A DNA stretch of 15,104 bases from Bacteroidales bacterium (GTDB lineage Bacteria > Bacteroidota > Bacteroidia > Bacteroidales > VadinHA17). The translations under genes were made by a program, and so were the position numbers. Location of the stretch: contig JAAZAP010000166.1 in assembly GCA_012514255.1 (NCBI GenBank), positions 1 to 15,104 of the forward strand, read 5' to 3'. Below the pieces are notes generated by a model. The model was not told where the DNA came from. It saw only the letters and a list, made by a program, of their open reading frames with translations, and made no database searches. Below are positions 1 to 7,866 of the stretch, piece by piece. The stretch's first letter is position 1. Each line of letters begins with the position of its first letter.

Positions 1-272
1 GATTCAGGTTTGCGCTGTTTGCCTTTGCTGATGCCGGATTGCTTGTCAGGGAGGGATTCATGGATGGGGGATACTACACCGTGCCGGCATTGGGAGCAGG
101 TGTCAGGATAAGGAATGATCAACTTGTCATAAACACTCTTCAGATAAGGCTTGCCTGGTATCCCAACTCACCCCCCTACTCGGTGTATTCGTGGATAACT
201 GCCAATAGCCTGGTGAGGCTAAAGCCTCCACGTTTCGAGCCTTCGCCTCCCGGTGTTTCTCCTTTTATCTGA
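1..272 (+). CDS. C-terminal end of a probable outer-membrane beta-barrel protein (partial)
   Basis: Only the last 89 codons are in the window, read from position 3; the 5' end lies off the left edge. The peptide alternates hydrophobic and polar residues (FRFALFADAG, then ALGAGVRIRN, then NTLQIRLAWYPN), as expected of the closing strands of an outer-membrane barrel of the Omp85/BamA-TamA 'surface antigen' kind found in Bacteroidota. This assignment rests on strand pattern and general resemblance, not on a diagnostic motif. The tail after the last strand is proline-rich and ends VSPFI rather than in a strictly strand-terminal phenylalanine. It ends 121 bp upstream of tilS, on the same strand. 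It could equally be the barrel part of a fusion such as a phosphoesterase or patatin with a surface-antigen domain. The reading frame is likely real; the family is uncertain. Confidence 0.55.
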   Translation, partial: FRFALFAFADAGLLVREGFMDGGYYTVPALGAGVRIRNDQLVINTLQIRLAWYPNSPPYSVYSWITANSLVRLKPPRFEPSPPGVSPFI

Positions 273-369
273 AGGGATCATCTTCCGTCCATTGAATCGT
301 TATTGATGAACTTATCTGACAGGGTTCACTCTTTTACAGCGGTATCAGGTCAGTTCCGGCGACGTTGCT

Positions 370-377
370 TATATTTG
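370..377 (+). promoter_or_regulatory. Candidate -7 promoter box for tilS
   Basis: TATATTTG at this position matches the Bacteroidota -7 consensus TAnnTTTG exactly and lies 16 bp before the tilS ATG, so transcription would start only about 10 nt upstream of the gene. No TTTG -33 element is present at the expected 19-21 bp spacing, so the call is weak. The rest of the 273-393 gap shows nothing further that I can support. Confidence 0.3.
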
Positions 378-393
378 TATAAAGCAAGCTGGC

Positions 394-1710
394 ATGTTAA
401 GCAGGTTCATCGAATATTCAAGGCAGGAAAGGCTGTTTGCCAGGGGCAGCAAAATATTGCTGGCGGTAAGCGGTGGTGTGGATTCGATGGTGATGGCCTG
501 GCTCTTCAGACGGTCAGGTATTGAACACTCGATAGCACACTGCAATTTCTCACTCAGGGGTGAAGAGTCTGATGGCGATGAAGAGATGGTGGCCTCATGG
601 GCAGCAGACAACAATATTCCCTTCTATCACAAGAAGTTTGACACCATGGGCCATGCAGCTTCGCGGAAGATGTCAGTGCAGATGGCTGCCAGGGAGCTGC
701 GCTATGAATGGTTCGGTTCACTGCTCAGGAGTGAAGGATTTGATTCGGTAGCTGTGGCGCACAACCTTAATGACAATGTTGAGACCTTTCTGATCAACCT
801 GATGAGGGGAACAGGGCTTAACGGGCTCACCGGCATGAAACAGCATGCCGGGGACGTGATCAGACCTCTCCTGTTTGCCACAAGAGCCGAGATCACGGCA
901 TTTGCCACCGAACAGAATATCATGTACCGTGAAGACAGCTCGAACAGTCAGCTGAAGTATACCCGCAACAGGATAAGGCACACGGTCATTCCTGATATGG
1001 AGAGGGTTAATCCGGGAGTACTCGATGCCATAACCGATACAATACATCATCTTGCTTCCTCCGCGGAGATTGTTGACAGGTACATATCGCAGCTGAGCCT
1101 GGAACTCTTCAGGCCAAAGGGTGAGGGTGCCGAGGCAGACATAAGCAGCCTGACGGAACTGACCCCGGCCGAACCGCACATCTTCGAGTTGTTCCGGCAG
1201 TACGGGCTATCTTCCCGGCAGACGCAGGAGATGATCGCCCTGTTGCATTCCGATACCGGAAAATACATCTCTACCTCTTCTCACAGGCTGCTGAATGACA
1301 GGGGCAAGATCATCATCACCCCAAAGAGTATGGACGAGCCATCTGAGTACAGGTTCAACTCCATTGATGAGATGCGCATATCCGGGCTCTTCAGTGATCT
1401 GCGCATAGAGGAGCAGACAGGTGAGCCACTGCCTGCCTCTCACCTTATTGCCTCAATTGATCTTGACCGGGTAAACTTTCCGGTAACGGCCAGGCCCTGG
1501 GAGCCGGGAGACAGGTTCAGACCACTGGGCATGACGAAGATGAAGAAGATCAGCGACTTCCTTATTGACCTTAAGGTGCCCGTTACGGAAAAGGAGAAGG
1601 TGCTGCTCCTCCTCTCTGCAGGTGAGGTGATGTGGGTTATGGGTTACAGGATTGATGACCGTTTCAGGGTCACGGAGCAGACCGGCAGGATACTTGTACT
1701 GACTGTCTGA
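394..1710 (+). CDS. tilS: tRNA(Ile)-lysidine synthase
   Basis: TilS uses ATP to attach lysine to C34 of the tRNA-Ile2 CAU anticodon, converting it to lysidine so that the tRNA reads AUA and is charged with isoleucine; it acts in the cytoplasm and is normally essential. Visible evidence: the PP-loop ATP pyrophosphatase motif SGGVDS at residues 26-31, the HCNFSLRGEESDGDE segment, the HNLNDNVETFLINLMRGTG block, and RNRIRH followed by IPDMERVNPG, all typical of the N-terminal catalytic domain. The C-terminal third carries the TilS substrate-binding domain (RPWEPGDRFRPLGM, then KKISDFLIDLKVP). The 438 aa length is normal for long-form TilS. The ATG at 394 places SGGVDS at its usual distance from the N-terminus; there is no obvious Shine-Dalgarno sequence, as is common in Bacteroidota. 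It is convergent with aroC across 28 bp. Confidence 0.96.
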   Translation: MLSRFIEYSRQERLFARGSKILLAVSGGVDSMVMAWLFRRSGIEHSIAHCNFSLRGEESDGDEEMVASWAADNNIPFYHKKFDTMGHAASRKMSVQMAARELRYEWFGSLLRSEGFDSVAVAHNLNDNVETFLINLMRGTGLNGLTGMKQHAGDVIRPLLFATRAEITAFATEQNIMYREDSSNSQLKYTRNRIRHTVIPDMERVNPGVLDAITDTIHHLASSAEIVDRYISQLSLELFRPKGEGAEADISSLTELTPAEPHIFELFRQYGLSSRQTQEMIALLHSDTGKYISTSSHRLLNDRGKIIITPKSMDEPSEYRFNSIDEMRISGLFSDLRIEEQTGEPLPASHLIASIDLDRVNFPVTARPWEPGDRFRPLGMTKMKKISDFLIDLKVPVTEKEKVLLLLSAGEVMWVMGYRIDDRFRVTEQTGRILVLTV

Positions 1711-1712
1711 GT

Positions 1713-1739
1713 GCCGTCACTGCAGCGAGCAACAGTGGC
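1713..1739. terminator. Weak inverted repeat between convergent tilS and aroC
   Basis: CACTG (1718-1722) pairs with CAGTG (1733-1737) across a 10-nt loop, and GCC/GGC can extend the stem past a two-base bulge. It sits in the 28-bp gap between the two stop codons, where a shared terminator is expected. No T-tract follows on either strand, so this is only a possible bidirectional terminator. Confidence 0.25.
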
Positions 1740-2734
1740 TATCTCTCTCTTATGCCGTTTATTCCCCGGTCTATCATCAGCAGGTCCGCCAGCCCTATTG
1801 CCACTGCTGATTCGAGGATGACCGGTATTCGCCGTGCGATGCACGTATCATGTCTGCCGGTTATCTCCAGCTCGGTCATCTCACCCGTGGCCGTGTCAAA
1901 TGTTTTCTGTGGCACGCCCGTGCTGGCGGCCGGTTTCACGGAGACACGCATGACAAGATCATTGCCGTTGGTTATCCCTCCGTTAATGCCGCCAGCGTTG
2001 TTTGTGGAGGTCCTGCCCCTGGCATCAACAAAAGGGTCATTATGTACTGAGCCATAACTTCGCGAGGAGGCAAATCCCGCCCCGAACTCCACTCCGTTAA
2101 CAGCCGGTATTCCGAAGGCTATCATTCCCAGTGCTGCCTCTACAGACATGAATGCCGGTTCGCCGAGGCCTTTGGGGACATTTTTCACAATGCATTCAAC
2201 CACTCCTCCCACAGTATCATTTGTCTCCATTGCCCTGGCAATGGCGGCAGCAGTATCCATTTCCCCTCCAGCCTCCACCAGGCTGGCTGTTATTATTGCG
2301 GGTGACAGTATCTGACGTGCGAAGTAGCCGGCAGCCACAATACCCCAGGTCAGGCGTCCGGAGAAATGTCCGCCGCCTCTCATGTCACTGAAGCCTCTAT
2401 ACTTGAATCCTGCCGTGAAATCTGCATGACCCGGGCGGGGTATGCTGGTGAACTGCTCATAGTCGCCCGGCTGAAAATCACGGTTGCGTGTGCAGAGGAC
2501 CAGCGGAGCACCTGTTGTATGGTCATTTATGATACCGCTGATCACCTCAGGCTCATCACTTTCCCTGCGTGCGGTGGTACCCGGCAGCAACCCCTTCCGT
2601 CTTGAAAGGTCGGCCATGAGCTCCTCCTTCCAGTATGGCAGGCCGGCGGGGCAACCGTCAATTATTACTCCCACAGACGGGCCATGTGACTCCCCGAATA
2701 TTGATACCCTGAATATTGTTCCTATTGTATTCAT
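1739..2734 (-). CDS. aroC: Chorismate synthase
   Basis: It converts 5-enolpyruvylshikimate-3-phosphate to chorismate, the last shikimate-pathway step, using reduced FMN. Evidence: N-terminal FGESHG with His17, the RPGHAD block with His103 (these match the two conserved catalytic histidines of the family), RGGGHFSGRLT, and a late GRTSTNNAGGINGGITNG block followed by the TGRHDTC segment that binds flavin and substrate. The length is 331 aa, shorter than the roughly 350-360 aa of many AroC proteins. The GGGHFSGRLT form differs from the GGGRSSARET form I recall from Bacteroides and E. coli and resembles clostridial-type enzymes. The ATG at 2734 overlaps the aroB stop as ATGA, so translation is probably coupled to aroB, and this overlap supports the start choice. 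Confidence 0.96.
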   Translation of the reverse strand: MNTIGTIFRVSIFGESHGPSVGVIIDGCPAGLPYWKEELMADLSRRKGLLPGTTARRESDEPEVISGIINDHTTGAPLVLCTRNRDFQPGDYEQFTSIPRPGHADFTAGFKYRGFSDMRGGGHFSGRLTWGIVAAGYFARQILSPAIITASLVEAGGEMDTAAAIARAMETNDTVGGVVECIVKNVPKGLGEPAFMSVEAALGMIAFGIPAVNGVEFGAGFASSRSYGSVHNDPFVDARGRTSTNNAGGINGGITNGNDLVMRVSVKPAASTGVPQKTFDTATGEMTELEITGRHDTCIARRIPVILESAVAIGLADLLMIDRGINGIRER

Positions 2735-3798
2735 TTACCTTGTTGTATTGACTGACTATTATTTACCTTTTCGTTGTAATAATTCACAAAGGCCTGCAGT
2801 TCGGTGAGGGAGAGCCGGCGCACAATTGCTTTTCCCACAGCCCTCAGCAGCACAACATTCACTGAACCAGCCTCGCTCTTTTTATCCCTGGCAATCCTGC
2901 CTATTACATTGGGTGGCAATTCCTCCTCCTCCCCGGTCAATCCTGCCTTCTCCAGCTCCACCCTGAGCAGCCTGTACTCAGCATGCGGTAACTCCCCTGC
3001 CCAGCCTGACAGTTCCGCGGCTATGACCATTCCCCGGGCAACAGCCACTCCGTGAGGCATTCTGTAATGGGTTTCCAGGAGATGTCCGAATGTATGGCCA
3101 AAATTCAGTATTCTTCTTATGTCCTTCTCCAGGGGATCACGTCTGACGATTGCCGCTTTGATCTTCACTGATCTGAGGATAAGGTCACCCAGAATCCGTG
3201 GATCACGGGTTGCAAGCCGGTCAGCTGATGATGAGATGTCAAAGAAGAGGTTTCGGTCCCGAATGGCTGCATGCTTGTACATCTCTCCCATTCCTGACAG
3301 GAATTCCTCTTCAGGTAGTGTGGCCAGCATCTTATGGTCACAAAGAACAAATTCCGGTTGCCGGATGGTTCCTATAATATTCTTATTTTCTCCCAGGTTC
3401 ACACCGTTCTTTCCTCCGATGCTTGCATCTATCTGCGAAAGCAGGCTGGTTGACACAAATGCATGTCTCACTCCACGCATGAACAGTGAGGCTGTCAGAC
3501 CTGCAACGTCACAGACCACCCCTCCGCCAAAGCCGAGCACAAATGATGAACGGTCAGCTCCCGCATCAAGCATCCTTTTGCAGAGATCACTCACCACCTG
3601 CAGTGTCTTGCTCTTTTCACCCGCTTCAATCTCCAGCACCTCACCCGGTGGGAAGATACTCCTGTAAATCCTGCCAACATTTGAGTCAGTGATAATAAAC
3701 AGCCCTTTCCCGGGAAGTCTTTCGCGGATATCCTCCACGGTACCACCCATTAAGATAATTGACTTCTGGCCTGCAGTATTGATCTCGATCCTCTTCAT
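2731..3798 (-). CDS. aroB: 3-dehydroquinate synthase
   Basis: It converts DAHP to 3-dehydroquinate, the second step of the shikimate pathway, using NAD+ and a divalent metal. Evidence: the NAD-binding GFGGGVVCDVAGL segment, MRGVRHAFVSTSLLSQIDASIGGK, GMGEMYKHA with Glu172, FGHTFGH with His235 and His239, and MPHGVAVARGM with His249. Glu172, His235 and His249 line up with the family's metal ligands (Glu194, His271 and His287 in the Aspergillus enzyme). The ATG at 3798 gives 355 aa, a usual length. A TTG at 3816 would add six residues (MLFFAL), but the ATG start MKRIEIN is preferred because AroB proteins begin close to this first strand. It is the first gene of the aroB-aroC pair, with a 4-nt ATGA overlap, and is divergent from nth. 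Confidence 0.96.
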   Translation of the reverse strand: MKRIEINTAGQKSIILMGGTVEDIRERLPGKGLFIITDSNVGRIYRSIFPPGEVLEIEAGEKSKTLQVVSDLCKRMLDAGADRSSFVLGFGGGVVCDVAGLTASLFMRGVRHAFVSTSLLSQIDASIGGKNGVNLGENKNIIGTIRQPEFVLCDHKMLATLPEEEFLSGMGEMYKHAAIRDRNLFFDISSSADRLATRDPRILGDLILRSVKIKAAIVRRDPLEKDIRRILNFGHTFGHLLETHYRMPHGVAVARGMVIAAELSGWAGELPHAEYRLLRVELEKAGLTGEEEELPPNVIGRIARDKKSEAGSVNVVLLRAVGKAIVRRLSLTELQAFVNYYNEKVNNSQSIQQGK

Positions 3799-3917
3799 CA
3801 AGGCGAAAAATAGCAAACAGAACCGTCACTTACCATGATTTTATTCACATAGTGAATGTTTCGCAAAAAAAAATTAAAAAAAATACTACATTCAACTCCT
3901 GAAACCTTGACGGGAGC
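3799..3917. promoter_or_regulatory. Divergent aroB / nth intergenic region with inverted repeat and A-tracts
   Basis: This 119-bp region must hold the promoters for aroB (minus) and nth (plus). It contains a perfect inverted repeat, ATTCAC-ATA-GTGAAT, at 3843-3857, which could be an operator, and two A-tracts on the plus strand (A9 at 3865-3873 and A8 at 3876-3883, separated by TT), which could bend DNA or act as an UP-like element. I found no convincing paired TTTG / TAnnTTTG promoter on either strand. The regulatory role is inferred from position only. Confidence 0.45.
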
Positions 3918-4568
3918 GTGAAGATAAGTGACAGGTACAGGTATGTGCTGGACTGGTTTGCTGCGAACATGCCTGTCGCTGAGACAGAGCTGGTATACAA
4001 TGATCCTTTCCAGCTTATAGTGGCAGTGATCCTTTCGGCTCAGTGCACTGACAAGCGGGTCAACATGATCACTCCTGCCCTGTTTTCGCGTTTTCCTGAC
4101 CCCCAGTCCATGGCAGGTGCTACACAGGAGGAGATTTTTGAACTGATAAAGAGCTGCTCTTATCCCAACAGTAAGGCAAGGCACCTTAAAGGGATGGCAG
4201 AGATGGTAGTCAATCGCTTCAATGGGCATGTCCCATCAGGGAGGGATGAGCTGACGCAGCTTCCCGGTGTGGGGAGGAAGACTGCGAACGTGATTGCTTC
4301 AGTAGTATGGAACAGTCCTGTGATTGCTGTTGACACTCATGTTTTCAGGGTGGCACGGCGGCTGGGGCTTACTCCCGGGGCGGGAACGCCTTTACAAGTG
4401 GAGCTCAGGCTTACGCGCGAGATACCGCCGGAGATAAGGACAAAGGCTCATCACTGGCTGCTTCTTCATGGTAGGTATGTCTGCACGGCGCGCAAGCCCG
4501 GGTGCCGGGAATGCGGGCTGAAACAATGGTGCGCCTGGTATGCGGGACATGACGGGAAAATAAGTTGA
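3918..4568 (+). CDS. nth: Endonuclease III (DNA glycosylase/AP lyase)
   Basis: A bifunctional base-excision-repair enzyme that removes oxidised pyrimidines and cleaves the strand at the abasic site. Evidence: helix-hairpin-helix LPGVGRKTANV with the Schiff-base lysine Lys121, followed by VDTHVFRVARRLGL with the catalytic Asp139, matching Lys120 and Asp138 of E. coli Nth. The C-terminus carries a complete 4Fe-4S loop in the C-X6-C-X2-C-X5-C arrangement (Cys189, 196, 199, 205). The 216 aa length is typical. A GTG at 3918 is taken as the start: it has a short GGGAG stretch just upstream, and MKISDRYRYVL aligns with the family N-terminus. The stop codon falls inside a 16-bp tandem duplication. 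It stands 68 bp before the histidine kinase gene, with no evident functional link. Confidence 0.95.
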   Translation: MKISDRYRYVLDWFAANMPVAETELVYNDPFQLIVAVILSAQCTDKRVNMITPALFSRFPDPQSMAGATQEEIFELIKSCSYPNSKARHLKGMAEMVVNRFNGHVPSGRDELTQLPGVGRKTANVIASVVWNSPVIAVDTHVFRVARRLGLTPGAGTPLQVELRLTREIPPEIRTKAHHWLLLHGRYVCTARKPGCRECGLKQWCAWYAGHDGKIS

Positions 4569-4581
4569 CGGGAAAATGCGT
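4550..4581 (+). repeat. 16-bp imperfect tandem duplication at the nth stop codon
   Basis: Two adjacent 16-bp units, 4550-4565 (TGACGGGAAAATAAGT) and 4566-4581 (TGACGGGAAAATGCGT), agree at 14 of 16 positions. The second unit begins with the TGA that ends nth, so nth reads through the first unit (GHDGKIS) and stops at the junction. This looks like a local slippage duplication. Confidence 0.7.
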
Positions 4582-4583
4582 TA

Positions 4584-4596
4584 TATGTCTTACATA
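4584..4596. repeat. Short inverted repeat upstream of the histidine kinase gene
   Basis: TATGT-CTT-ACATA is a perfect 5-bp inverted repeat in the 68-bp gap between nth and the kinase gene, about 40 bp before the kinase ATG. It could be an operator or chance; nothing else supports a role, and no clear promoter was found in the gap. Confidence 0.25.
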
Positions 4597-4636
4597 GATC
4601 AGAATATTAACGCCATTCCGTCATCCCCTGCAATCA

Positions 4637-7600
4637 ATGTACAACACAAGCACTCAGATGGAAAAGAGAAAAGAGAGAGTCAATGAACCGGAAAATTCGC
4701 CGGCTTACCCGACTGCGCTCAAACATCTTGCAGACATTCCTGAGCTGGCCTTCAACACCACCAACCAGCTGATAACCCTGAGTAACCTCGAGACACAGAA
4801 ATACATAGAGGTAAACCAGGCTTTCCTTGAGACCACCGGTTACAGCAGGGAAGATATTATCGGAAAAACTTCCGAAGATATCCAGCTTTATGTTGACCTT
4901 ATCCAGGGCCGCAAATACATGAGACTTCTCTCCAGGCTCAAGAAGGTGAGTGATCTCGAGATCAGTCTGCGGATGCGGTCCGGTGAGGAACGTGCTTTTC
5001 TCTTCAGTGCCCGCACCTTTTTCCTTGGTGATGATATTTATCTGATAACATACTACAATGATATAAGCGCACTCAACGGAGGTTACGCCAGGGCTGAATC
5101 TGAAAAGATCCTCAGGGAGATATTCGATTCAATGAGCAGCTATGCAATAATCCTGAGACGGGAAGCAGAAAACAGGCACTTTATCATAGATTTCAACTAC
5201 AGGGCTGAAGATGTTGAGCAGCTTGAACGTAAGGAGATGCTGGGAAAGGAGATCATGGAGACTCCGCTGGCGGATAACGAAGCCTTTATCAATCTGCTCG
5301 ACAACCTCGAGTCCAGCCGTCGTCCATACAAGTTACCTGTCGCTTCCGACGGAACTGACGAGGCTGGTTACTATATAGGTCTCCTGCTCTCTACAGGTGA
5401 CATACTGGTCACATGGGAAGCCGGGAAAGCCCAGAAGGAAAGGGAGAGCGAGATACTCAAGCAGGGGATTGTCTTTGAGACCTTTGCAGAGCTCCTACCG
5501 GAGATGATCATGGAGATAGACACCCAGGGACATGTCACCTTCATGAATACCCAGGGGATGATTACCCTGGGATTTGACAATAATGATCTTGCAGGGGGGG
5601 TGATGATGTCTGACCTGTTTGTGCCGGACGACCTTGACAGGCTGATGAGTGAACTGTCAGGGCTGACCAGGCCTGGTCAGATAACCTTTGATGAGTATGT
5701 GCTCACAAATAAGTTGCAGAGAAATGTCTCAGTGCTGTTCCATGCCGGGCCGATAATCATCCGTGACAGGGTGACGGGTTACAGGTGTGTTCTTACTGAC
5801 GTCAGCAAGCACAAGGAGTATGAGCAGAAACTGTCAAATGAAAAGGCCCTGCTCGAACACCTCATTGACGCCGCTCCCGAAGCCATTGTGCTTACTGACT
5901 TTGACGGGCGCATAATTCGGATCAACCGTGGATTTACCGAACTCTTCGGCTATGATGCTGATGAGGCAACGAACAGGATGATTGATGACCTGGTGGTCCC
6001 TGACGAGCTCCGCGAAGAGGCAGTAAAGATAGATGAGCTTGCGCTTGCTAATGGCACCGGTTACCTGGAAACCATCAGGAAGGACAAACAGGAGAACAGG
6101 ATAAACGTTTCATTGATAGCCTCTTCTGTCATTTCTAACGAAAAAACTATAGCTTTCCTGGGCATCTACCGTGACATCTCGAGGGAGATAAAGAGCAGGC
6201 TGATGCAGGAAATACAGTATAATATATCCACTGTTGCGCTGCAGGACAGTGATATTTTTGATATCTATCCGACGATTGTAAAGGAGATAGGAAAGCTCTG
6301 GAATGTCAATAACTTTTTCATTGCCCTCTACAACCGGGAGAAGGACACCCTGACATTCCCGTTCTTTGCTGATGAGCGTGACCACTTCCAGGAGACGGCT
6401 GCAAGGAACACACTTACAGGATGGGTAATCAGAAATAACAAATCCGTGCTGCTCGATGAGAATGATATCCTTCAGATTGAGAAGACAGGCGCCATCAGCC
6501 TTGTAGGCTCCCCCTGCAAGATATGGATGGGGGTGCCTCTCAGGATGGATGACGAGGTTATAGGAGCCATCTGCCTGCAGGACTATAAGAAGATCGATGC
6601 CTTTAACAATGATGACCTGCAGGTCTTTGAGTTCATTGCCAACCAGATTGTAATGACGCTGCAGCGGCGCCACATGCTTGACAACCTGATCACGGCACGT
6701 AAGAGAGCCGAGGAGGCTGCCTTTTCCAAACAGCAGTTCATGTCAACCATGAGCCACGAGATCCGGACCCCTCTCAATGAGGTGATTGGAATTACCAACC
6801 TCCTCCACCAGGGCAATCCGAGGGAGGATCAGATGGATTATATCAATACCCTTCGCTTTTCAGCCAACCACCTGCTCTCGCTGGTCAATGACATACTTGA
6901 CTATAACAAGATGGAGGCTGGCAAGATCGTCTTTGAGAAAACGGAGTTTGACCTTTCAAGCATGCTCGAGGATATCAAAAGATCATATAGCCACAGGGCC
7001 CTGGAAAAGGGTATCTATTTCGCCCTGGAGAAGAGCCCTGACCTGCCTGTAGCACTCATTGGTGATCCTATCAGGCTCAACCAGATCCTGTCAAATCTTC
7101 TCTCCAATGCCATGAAATTTACCTCCCGCGGGGGGATCACCCTGAAGGCTGCAGTGAAGGAGAGCAAGGAAGGCAAGGCTGTGATTGAGTTTGTCGTAGC
7201 GGATACCGGGATAGGAATAGCGGCTGAAAAGCAGGAAGAGATCTTCGAAAGCTACGCGCAGGCATCGTCTGACACAACCAGGAAATATGGCGGGACAGGA
7301 TTGGGACTGGCTATCTGCAAGAGACTGGTTGACCTTCAGGGAGGAACCATCAGTGTTGAGAGTGAGCCTGACAGGGGTGCAGTATTTACCTTCTCAATTG
7401 AATATACCGTACCTGCAACAGATGCCAGATCACCTGATCAGGCAGCTGTGTCAGACAGTATGAAAGGGCTTGCCGGAAAAAGGATTCTGGTAGCGGAAGA
7501 CAATAAGATCAACTTCTTCGTTGCCAACAAATTCCTTGAGAGCTGGGGAGTAATAGTCACCCATGTTGAGAATGGCGCCCTGGCGCTGGACGAGATAAAG

Positions 7601-7843
7601 AAGCAGGAATTTGACCTGATACTTATGGATCTCCACATGCCGGTGATGGATGGTATTGAGGCTACACGGGTTATCAGGAGCTCAACTGACAGGAAGATAA
7701 GCCAGATACCTATAGTGGCCCTCACTGCTGCAGTCATGTCAGAGGCTCATGACAAGATAGAGGATCTGGCGATCAATGACTATGTCCTTAAGCCTTTTAA
7801 GCCCAAGGACCTGTATGACAGGATATCACGGAATGTAAGATAG
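4637..7843 (+). CDS. Soluble hybrid sensor histidine kinase (PAS-PAS-PAS-PAS-GAF-HisKA-HATPase-REC)
   Basis: A 1068-aa two-component sensor that should autophosphorylate on His and pass phosphate to its own receiver. Approximate layout: PAS at 31-150; a degenerate PAS-like segment at 165-270; PAS at 278-393; PAS at 405-515; GAF at 520-685; HisKA with MSHEIRTPLN (His707); HATPase with an N-box around Asn820/Asn824, DTGIGIA from Asp856 and GGTGLGL at 885-891; and a receiver from about 950 with acidic Glu954/Asp955, phospho-acceptor Asp998 (LMDLHMPVMDG), Thr1030 and Lys1052. All catalytic residues are present. No signal peptide or membrane segment is visible, so it is probably cytoplasmic and senses an internal or diffusible cue. 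It has no HPt or DNA-binding domain and no adjacent response regulator, so the output partner is elsewhere. ATG 4637 is used; ATG 4658 (MEKRKE) is a possible alternative. Confidence 0.93.
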   Translation: MYNTSTQMEKRKERVNEPENSPAYPTALKHLADIPELAFNTTNQLITLSNLETQKYIEVNQAFLETTGYSREDIIGKTSEDIQLYVDLIQGRKYMRLLSRLKKVSDLEISLRMRSGEERAFLFSARTFFLGDDIYLITYYNDISALNGGYARAESEKILREIFDSMSSYAIILRREAENRHFIIDFNYRAEDVEQLERKEMLGKEIMETPLADNEAFINLLDNLESSRRPYKLPVASDGTDEAGYYIGLLLSTGDILVTWEAGKAQKERESEILKQGIVFETFAELLPEMIMEIDTQGHVTFMNTQGMITLGFDNNDLAGGVMMSDLFVPDDLDRLMSELSGLTRPGQITFDEYVLTNKLQRNVSVLFHAGPIIIRDRVTGYRCVLTDVSKHKEYEQKLSNEKALLEHLIDAAPEAIVLTDFDGRIIRINRGFTELFGYDADEATNRMIDDLVVPDELREEAVKIDELALANGTGYLETIRKDKQENRINVSLIASSVISNEKTIAFLGIYRDISREIKSRLMQEIQYNISTVALQDSDIFDIYPTIVKEIGKLWNVNNFFIALYNREKDTLTFPFFADERDHFQETAARNTLTGWVIRNNKSVLLDENDILQIEKTGAISLVGSPCKIWMGVPLRMDDEVIGAICLQDYKKIDAFNNDDLQVFEFIANQIVMTLQRRHMLDNLITARKRAEEAAFSKQQFMSTMSHEIRTPLNEVIGITNLLHQGNPREDQMDYINTLRFSANHLLSLVNDILDYNKMEAGKIVFEKTEFDLSSMLEDIKRSYSHRALEKGIYFALEKSPDLPVALIGDPIRLNQILSNLLSNAMKFTSRGGITLKAAVKESKEGKAVIEFVVADTGIGIAAEKQEEIFESYAQASSDTTRKYGGTGLGLAICKRLVDLQGGTISVESEPDRGAVFTFSIEYTVPATDARSPDQAAVSDSMKGLAGKRILVAEDNKINFFVANKFLESWGVIVTHVENGALALDEIKKQEFDLILMDLHMPVMDGIEATRVIRSSTDRKISQIPIVALTAAVMSEAHDKIEDLAINDYVLKPFKPKDLYDRISRNVR

Positions 7844-7861
7844 GATCAGCGGATCTTATTT
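7838..7861 (+). terminator. Hairpin overlapping the kinase stop codon, possible bidirectional terminator
   Basis: AGATAGGATC (7838-7847) can pair with GATCTTATTT (7852-7861) across the loop AGCG, giving a 10-bp stem with two G-U pairs in RNA. It includes the TAG stop at 7841-7843 and fills the 23-bp gap to the convergent TPR gene. The 3' side is T-rich but has no long T-tract, so strength is uncertain. Confidence 0.4.
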
Positions 7862-7866
7862 GCTTC

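Noticed and set aside
268..290. Possible terminator after the first gene (GAAG/CTTC and GGA/TCC arms)
   Set aside because: The stem is only 3-4 bp with no T-tract, indistinguishable from chance.
718..1179. A 153-codon minus-strand open frame inside tilS
   Set aside because: It is fully contained in tilS on the opposite strand and has no recognisable features.
3119..3667. A 182-codon open frame on the plus strand opposite aroB
   Set aside because: It is antisense to the conserved core of aroB, its translation is serine/arginine-rich with no recognisable domain, and aroB is certain.
6110..6673. A 187-codon open frame on the minus strand within the kinase gene
   Set aside because: It mirrors the GAF-domain coding sequence, shows no motif, and the kinase reading frame is unambiguous there.
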